This document shows positions 14,060 through 17,525 of a stretch of 17,525 nucleotides of DNA, piece after piece (position 1 is the first letter of the stretch; each line of letters begins with the position of its first letter). The position numbers and the translations under genes were made by a program. The DNA lies in the NCBI GenBank assembly GCA_900757255.1, contig CAAENE010000308.1, forward strand, positions 1 through 17,525, in the 5' to 3' direction. The notes beneath the pieces were generated by a model. It saw only the letters and a list, made by a program, of their open reading frames with translations. It did no database searches and was not told the origin of the DNA. The DNA comes from Clostridia bacterium. Its GTDB lineage: Bacteria; Bacillota; Clostridia; HGM11514.

Positions 14060-15424
14060 TTATTGTTCTTCCTGCAAAGCCTGTTTTTCAATATACAGCG
14101 CAATTGCACATTCAAGCCGTTTTTGGAACATATCGCATTCAATTTCATGCGGCTTATTGATGTCGTTGTTAAATTTATAAGCGTTTGCAAGGCAGCCGCC
14201 GCTGCAATAGAATTTTGCCCAGCAGTCCTTGCACTTATCTTTACAATAGATATTGGATTCCTCAAACCCGGACTTGATATTTTGATTCAAGGTATTTTCC
14301 AATACATTTCCCATTTTATATTCCGGAAGGCCAACGAACTGATGGCACGGATAAATGTCCCCCTCCGGCGAAACCGCCAGATATTCGCAGCCCGCGCCGC
14401 AGCCCGCGATTCTCTTGATAACGCATGGCCCCTGCGACAGGTCAACCATGAAATGAAAGAAATTGAACCCTTTTTTCTTTCGGATTCTATCCAGATATGC
14501 ATCCGCTAAACGATCATATTCCTCAAAAATCTGCGGCAGATGCTCCTCTTTTAAAGACCACGGCCGCTCCGCTTTATCGATAACCGGCTCAACCGAAATC
14601 TGCTGAAATCCCAAATCCGCAAGATGCATAACATCCTTTGAAAAATCCAGATTATACGCTGTAAATGTTCCCCTGACATAATAATTGTCCTGATTTCTGG
14701 ACTCGGCTGCCTTCTGAAACTTCGGTACGATTTGGTCGTAAACACCCTTGCCGCGGATCGAATCGTTGATTTCCTTGCGGCCGTCAATGCTCAGCACCAC
14801 ATTATGCATATGGCGGTTGATAAACTCCAGGATATCGTCATCCAATAAAATACCGTTTGTAGTAATGGTGAACCGGAAATTTTTATCGTGCAGTTTTCCC
14901 TGCTCGTCCGCATAACAAACAATATCCTTAACAGTATCAAAATTCATCAGCGGTTCACCGCCGAAAAAGTCAATTTCAATATTTCTGCGGCCTTTTGACC
15001 GCGCCACTACAAAATCAATTGCCGCCCGCCCAACTTTTTGGCTCATCATAACGCGGCTGCCATGAAAGCTGCCGCCATCGCCGAAACAATACTTACAGCG
15101 CAGATTGCAGTCATGCGCAATATGCAGGCAAAGAGCCTTCACCGGCGAATCTTTTCGCATATTGATTACATTTTCGCTATAGGTATCCTCGGAAAAGAGC
15201 ATATCCTCACTCTGCAATTCTTTCAGTTCAGAAAAGGCAGTCTCAATTTCGTCTTTGGAATATTTCCGTTCCATTTTGTGCAGAATGGACTCAGGCAGCT
15301 TTTCTGCCGTCCTGACTTCCTCAAAATCGAGCAAGTCAAAAGGGCACTGTTCCATTAAATGGACAGCCCCGGAATTGGTATCAACAACAATATTGTGGTC
15401 AAATTTCCTGTATTTATGTATCAA
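14060..15424 (-). CDS. scfB: SCIFF peptide maturase, radical SAM/SPASM (thioether-forming)
   Basis: A TTG at 15424 is chosen as start (454 residues): the frame is open further upstream, but relatives begin with (M)IHKxxxxxxNIVVDxNSGA, as here, and GGGGGT lies 7 bases before the TTG. Residues 1-95 are the peptide-binding (RRE-like) domain. The radical SAM cluster is bound by Cys106, Cys110 and Cys113 (CNLRCKYC), with FFGGEPLMNF and TTNGILL as the SAM-site strands. The SPASM region binds two auxiliary iron-sulfur clusters: Cys334, 342, 346, 360 and Cys394, 398, 401, 407, 411, 430. The enzyme joins a Cys sulfur to the alpha carbon of Thr in the SCIFF peptide, as shown for the Clostridium thermocellum homologue CteB. 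It lies 124 bases after scfA with a hairpin between, which probably lowers its expression relative to the peptide. Confidence 0.94.
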   Translation of the reverse strand: MIHKYRKFDHNIVVDTNSGAVHLMEQCPFDLLDFEEVRTAEKLPESILHKMERKYSKDEIETAFSELKELQSEDMLFSEDTYSENVINMRKDSPVKALCLHIAHDCNLRCKYCFGDGGSFHGSRVMMSQKVGRAAIDFVVARSKGRRNIEIDFFGGEPLMNFDTVKDIVCYADEQGKLHDKNFRFTITTNGILLDDDILEFINRHMHNVVLSIDGRKEINDSIRGKGVYDQIVPKFQKAAESRNQDNYYVRGTFTAYNLDFSKDVMHLADLGFQQISVEPVIDKAERPWSLKEEHLPQIFEEYDRLADAYLDRIRKKKGFNFFHFMVDLSQGPCVIKRIAGCGAGCEYLAVSPEGDIYPCHQFVGLPEYKMGNVLENTLNQNIKSGFEESNIYCKDKCKDCWAKFYCSGGCLANAYKFNNDINKPHEIECDMFQKRLECAIALYIEKQALQEEQ

Positions 15425-15487
15425 TGGTAAACCCCCAAAGTACGCCGAATTTCCCGCACAGCCCTCTGACCTGCGGATATTGGAAAG

Positions 15488-15520
15488 GAAGGCTTTGCAC
15501 AAAACCCGTGCAAAGCCTTC
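15488..15520 (-). terminator. 13-bp hairpin between scfA and scfB, probable partial terminator or mRNA stabiliser
   Basis: GAAGGCTTTGCAC (15488-15500) and GTGCAAAGCCTTC (15508-15520) are exact reverse complements around a 7-base loop. On the transcribed minus strand the stem is followed by CTTTCC, a poor T-tract, so readthrough should be substantial. The position between a precursor peptide and its enzyme is typical for adjusting their ratio. Confidence 0.8.
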
Positions 15521-15548
15521 TGCAATTCACTTGTTCGCAAATTTCCGA

Positions 15549-15689
15549 TTAGTTTTTTTCACATTTCTGGTTTGCAACCGTACAAGATGTTTTGCAGGCG
15601 CTCTGGCAGGAAGTCTGGCATTCGCCGCATCCGCCTTTTGCAGCGCTGTTTTTTAGTACACAGGTATTTATGGTCTTGATTGTTTTCAT
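15549..15689 (-). CDS. scfA: SCIFF ribosomal peptide precursor (six cysteines in forty-five)
   Basis: This 46-residue gene reads MKTIKTINTCVLKNSAAKGG, then CGECQTSCQSACKTSCTVAN and QKCEKN. The C-terminal half matches the highly conserved SCIFF family almost exactly, with Cys21, 24, 28, 32, 36 and 43. The maturase encoded just downstream links one of these cysteines to a neighbouring threonine by a thioether. This copy has a seventh cysteine, Cys10, in the leader, where the family usually has none as far as I know. GGGAGG lies 8 bases before the ATG. Expression is expected from the extended -10 promoter at 15846, through a folded leader of about 150 bases. The final biological role of SCIFF is unknown; its near-universal presence in Clostridia suggests a basic function rather than an antibiotic. 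Confidence 0.96.
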   Translation of the reverse strand: MKTIKTINTCVLKNSAAKGGCGECQTSCQSACKTSCTVANQKCEKN

Positions 15690-15839
15690 CGAAAATGCCT
15701 CCCAAAATAAATTTATAGTTTATGATACCATAGCCACAAGCGAAGTGCGCCGACATAATGGTATCATTGACCATACGCATTTCCCGAGCTATGCAAGGAA
15801 ATGTCCGCGCGGCCATAAATTGGTTTATAATAACCATTT
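15690..15839 (-). promoter_or_regulatory. structured 5' leader of scfA
   Basis: In transcription order the leader can form TGGTT/AACCA (15821-15836), CATTTCC/GGAAATG (15778-15803) and a long stem ATGATACCAT/ATGGTATCAT (15767-15758 with 15731-15722, 10 bp, perfect) whose 26-base loop can fold again (CAC/GTG). The last stem ends about 33 bases before the start codon, leaving the ribosome binding site free in this fold. I do not recognise a known riboswitch class. Confidence 0.55.
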
Positions 15840-15845
15840 GTGTTT

Positions 15846-15874
15846 ATTATATCATAATATTTTCCATTTGAAAA
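15846..15874 (-). promoter_or_regulatory. promoter of the scfA-scfB operon
   Basis: On the minus strand TGATATAAT gives an extended -10 (TATAAT at 15846-15851), with TTTTCA at 15869-15874 as a moderate -35 at the ideal 17-base distance. The start of transcription would be near 15839. Confidence 0.7.
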
Positions 15875-15924
15875 GGGTTCTTTTAAAAAAACAAAACTTT
15901 TCTTCTGCTTTTTCAGTGTTATAT

Positions 15925-15983
15925 AACCTCGCTATGATGTGACCAAGGGGTCAGACCTTCCCCCGTTTCGCGAGGTTGAAACG
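15925..15983. other. structured spacer element with a loop complementary to a flanking sequence
   Basis: A hairpin CGTTTC/GAAACG (15964-15969, 15978-15983) has the 8-base loop GCGAGGTT, and that whole loop is complementary to AACCTCGC at 15925-15932. Between them lie TGACC-AAGG-GGTCA (15940-15953) and a further GACC. It lies between the rplQ terminator and the scfA promoter, on neither gene. Fold alternatives or a pseudoknot are possible. Confidence 0.55.
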
Positions 15984-16012
15984 CCATTATTGAGAACATT
16001 TGCTCCTATTGC

Positions 16013-16054
16013 AAAAAAACAAACTTATTCTTTCTAAAAAGAATAAGTTTGTTT
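16013..16054 (-). terminator. rho-independent terminator of the rpoA-rplQ operon
   Basis: A perfect 17-bp stem, AAACAAACTTATTCTTT (16017-16033) with AAAGAATAAGTTTGTTT (16038-16054), has a 4-base loop and, on the minus strand, ends in seven T residues. It begins 13 bases after the rplQ stop. Confidence 0.93.
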
Positions 16055-16067
16055 CCTACTTAAAAAA

Positions 16068-16412
16068 TCAATCAACTAATTCCAAAACCGCCATGGGCGC
16101 GGCGTCACCGCGTCTTGGTCCCATTTTGATAACACGGGTGTATCCACCCTGTCTGTCAGCGAATTTCGGGGCTATATCATTAAACAGTTTCGAGACAACA
16201 TCTTCTTTTGTGATAAAAGCGAGAGCCTGCCGTCTTGAATGCAACGTGTTGGTTTTGCCGAGAGTGATCATCTTTTCAACCATTTTTTGGGTTTCCTTAG
16301 CGCGCATTTCGGTTGTTTCAATCCTGCCGTTTTCGAGAGTGAAAGTGACAAGAGCGCGGAGCATAGCCCTTCTTTGGTCGGTTGGACGTCCCAGTTTTCT
16401 AGTCCCTGGCAT
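16068..16412 (-). CDS. rplQ: 50S ribosomal protein L17
   Basis: The 114-residue protein starts MPGTRKLGRPTDQRRAMLRA and continues with RIETTEMRAKETQKMVEKMI, the family signature; the end (RRGDAAPMAVLELVD) is the usual bacterial one. Length is that of a normal Firmicute L17. L17 binds 23S rRNA near the exit tunnel of the large subunit. It follows rpoA by 17 bases with GGGAGG before the start, and a strong terminator follows, so it is the last gene of the ribosomal operon, as in most Firmicutes. Confidence 0.98.
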   Translation of the reverse strand: MPGTRKLGRPTDQRRAMLRALVTFTLENGRIETTEMRAKETQKMVEKMITLGKTNTLHSRRQALAFITKEDVVSKLFNDIAPKFADRQGGYTRVIKMGPRRGDAAPMAVLELVD

Positions 16413-16429
16413 AATTCATACCTCCCTTT

Positions 16430-17380
16430 TTATTCTTCTTCCTTGGAGAGGGATAAGCCCAAAGCATAGAGCTTGTTGATAACCTCTTCCAATGATTTTC
16501 TACCGAGGTTTCTGACCTTCATCATATCCTCTTCAGTCTTGTTGGTCAAATCCTCAACTGTATTGATGCCGGCGCGTTTGAGACAGTTGTAGGAACGAAC
16601 GGAAAGGTCAAGGTCTTCGATGACCATTTCCAGAACTTTTTCCTTTTTATTGTCTTCTTTTTCAACCATGATCTCAGTGTTCCGCACGTTGTCAGAAAGA
16701 TCGATGAACAGGTTTAGATGCTCATTCATGATCTTTGCACCGAGAGAAATCGCTTCGTCCGGCAAGATAGTACCGTTGGTATAAACCTCAACCGTAAGCT
16801 TATCGAAATCAGTAACCTGACCAACGCGGGTATTTTCAACTGTGTAATTGAATTTATGAACCGGCGTGTAGATGGAATCAACCGGAAGAACGCCGATAGC
16901 GCCCTGAAGGTCAACCTTATTTTTATCGGCACTGACATAGCCTCGGCCATGGTCCAAAGTAATTTCCATATACAGCTTTGCGTCTTCATTTAAGGTCGCG
17001 ATATGCAGGTCAGGATTCAATATTTCAACATCCGAATCGACTTTGATGCTTCCCGCAGTGATTTCACCAGCGCCGGACGCCTCAATATAAACGACTTTTG
17101 GACCGTCGCAGAATAATTTTGCGGCAAGCTTCTTTATGTTCAGGATGATATTTGTGACATCTTCCTTGACTCCGGGAATCGTTGAAAATTCATGGAGTAC
17201 GCCGTCAATTTTAATAGAAGTGACCGCAACGCCGGGCAGGGAGGACAACAGGATTCTGCGCAGGCAGTTTCCTAAGGTTGTACCGTAACCGCGTTCCAGC
17301 GGTTCCACAACGAATTTCCCATAGGTACCGTCGTCGCTCAAAGTAACACATTCTATTCTTGGTTTTTCCATTTCAATCAT
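16430..17380 (-). CDS. rpoA: DNA-directed RNA polymerase alpha subunit
   Basis: The 316-residue subunit assembles RNA polymerase as a dimer and touches promoters and activators. The N-terminal domain (about residues 1-230) shows EPLERGYGTTLGNCLRRILL and LPGVAVTSIKIDGVLHEF, the usual dimer and beta-contact regions; the C-terminal domain (about 248-312) shows LDLSVRSYNCLKRAGI and the RNLGRKSLEEV helix-hairpin-helix that binds UP elements. The start at 17380 follows AGGAGGG at 6 bases; a second ATG three codons later is possible but less well spaced. It is upstream of rplQ in the normal order. rpsD, expected before it, is not in the window. Confidence 0.98.
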   Translation of the reverse strand: MIEMEKPRIECVTLSDDGTYGKFVVEPLERGYGTTLGNCLRRILLSSLPGVAVTSIKIDGVLHEFSTIPGVKEDVTNIILNIKKLAAKLFCDGPKVVYIEASGAGEITAGSIKVDSDVEILNPDLHIATLNEDAKLYMEITLDHGRGYVSADKNKVDLQGAIGVLPVDSIYTPVHKFNYTVENTRVGQVTDFDKLTVEVYTNGTILPDEAISLGAKIMNEHLNLFIDLSDNVRNTEIMVEKEDNKKEKVLEMVIEDLDLSVRSYNCLKRAGINTVEDLTNKTEEDMMKVRNLGRKSLEEVINKLYALGLSLSKEEE

Positions 17381-17525
17381 TCAAAACCCTCCTATCTTAT
17401 ACCATCAATCAAGTCAAAGACAAGATTGAATCTGCATGGTAAACCCATGCCCTGCCATTTTCCGGAAGGGTGAACAAAGCCGCGGAACAAAACAAAAATG
17501 AAACTTCCGCACATGCTTTGCTGGA
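17381..17525 (-). other. spacer upstream of rpoA, no gene recognised
   Basis: All three minus-strand frames happen to be open over most of it, but none resembles the end of ribosomal protein S4 or another protein I know. A small hairpin GCATGG-TAAAC-CCATGC lies at 17434-17450, and GCGGAA/TTCCGC can pair further upstream. It is probably an intergenic leader in the ribosomal operon. Confidence 0.5.

Noticed and set aside
15559..15837. A 92-codon minus-strand frame overlapping scfA
   Set aside because: It crosses the scfA promoter leader and the SCIFF gene in another frame, has no ribosome binding site, and codes for nothing recognisable, while scfA is a near-exact family match.
17387..17418. 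Possible promoter before rpoA (TGGTATAAG with TTGTCT upstream)
   Set aside because: The transcript would begin inside or at the ribosome binding site of rpoA, leaving no usable leader; the gene is normally expressed from the ribosomal operon.
1..17525. CRISPR arrays, rRNA genes and complete insertion sequences
   Set aside because: No regularly spaced repeats, rRNA core sequences or DDE/HUH transposase genes were seen on either strand.

Overview
The window reads as a chromosomal segment of an anaerobic Firmicute of class Clostridia, probably near the Oscillospiraceae/Ruminococcaceae. The support is a SCIFF precursor peptide with its radical SAM maturase (a near-hallmark of Clostridia), the rpoA-rplQ order, strong AGGAGG-type ribosome binding sites with some GTG/TTG starts, and a Tn4451/TnpX-type large serine recombinase module. 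Genus cannot be decided from sequence reading alone.

Left part (1-3747, + strand): an accessory envelope cluster resembling Bacillus subtilis ydjG-ydjH-ydjI, the partners of the PspA-family protein YdjF. It holds the C-terminal end of a YdjG-like membrane protein, a truncated TPM-domain protein (YdjH-like), a three-repeat SLH protein with no signal peptide, a small lipoprotein of unknown function, and an SPFH-domain protein (YdjI-like) ending in three zinc ribbons. The TPM and SLH frames abut in a way that suggests a frameshifted or deletion-fused gene. No PspA homologue is visible.

Mobile module (about 3907-7156, + strand): an extended -10 promoter, a strong hairpin terminator acting as a possible attenuator, a sigma-70 region-4-like gene, a short HTH protein, a TnpW-like protein, three abutting triloop hairpins, a large serine recombinase, and a small resolvase-like protein whose catalytic serine is alanine. 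No conjugation or mobilisation gene is in view, so this is one end of a larger element or a decayed remnant. Its right edge stops just before an intact tRNA-Leu(UAG) gene (7222-7306, - strand) that has its own promoter and terminator.

Right part (7616-17525, all - strand, so transcribed right to left): rpoA and rplQ, a 17-bp terminator, an unusual structured spacer, then a closely packed set in transcription order: scfA (SCIFF peptide), scfB (maturase), an HD-domain phosphohydrolase, a RelQ-type small (p)ppGpp synthetase, alanine racemase, an unrecognised protein, methionyl-tRNA synthetase and a MATE transporter. The scfA-scfB pair is a RiPP pathway: the maturase makes Cys-to-Thr thioether links in the peptide. 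A 13-bp hairpin between the two genes would favour more peptide than enzyme, and a roughly 150-nt structured leader precedes scfA.

The parts most worth following up are the structured leader and loop-complementary element upstream of scfA, the extra leader cysteine in SCIFF, the triple-hairpin array and inactive-looking resolvase paralogue in the mobile module, and the split TPM/SLH gene in the YdjGHI-like cluster.
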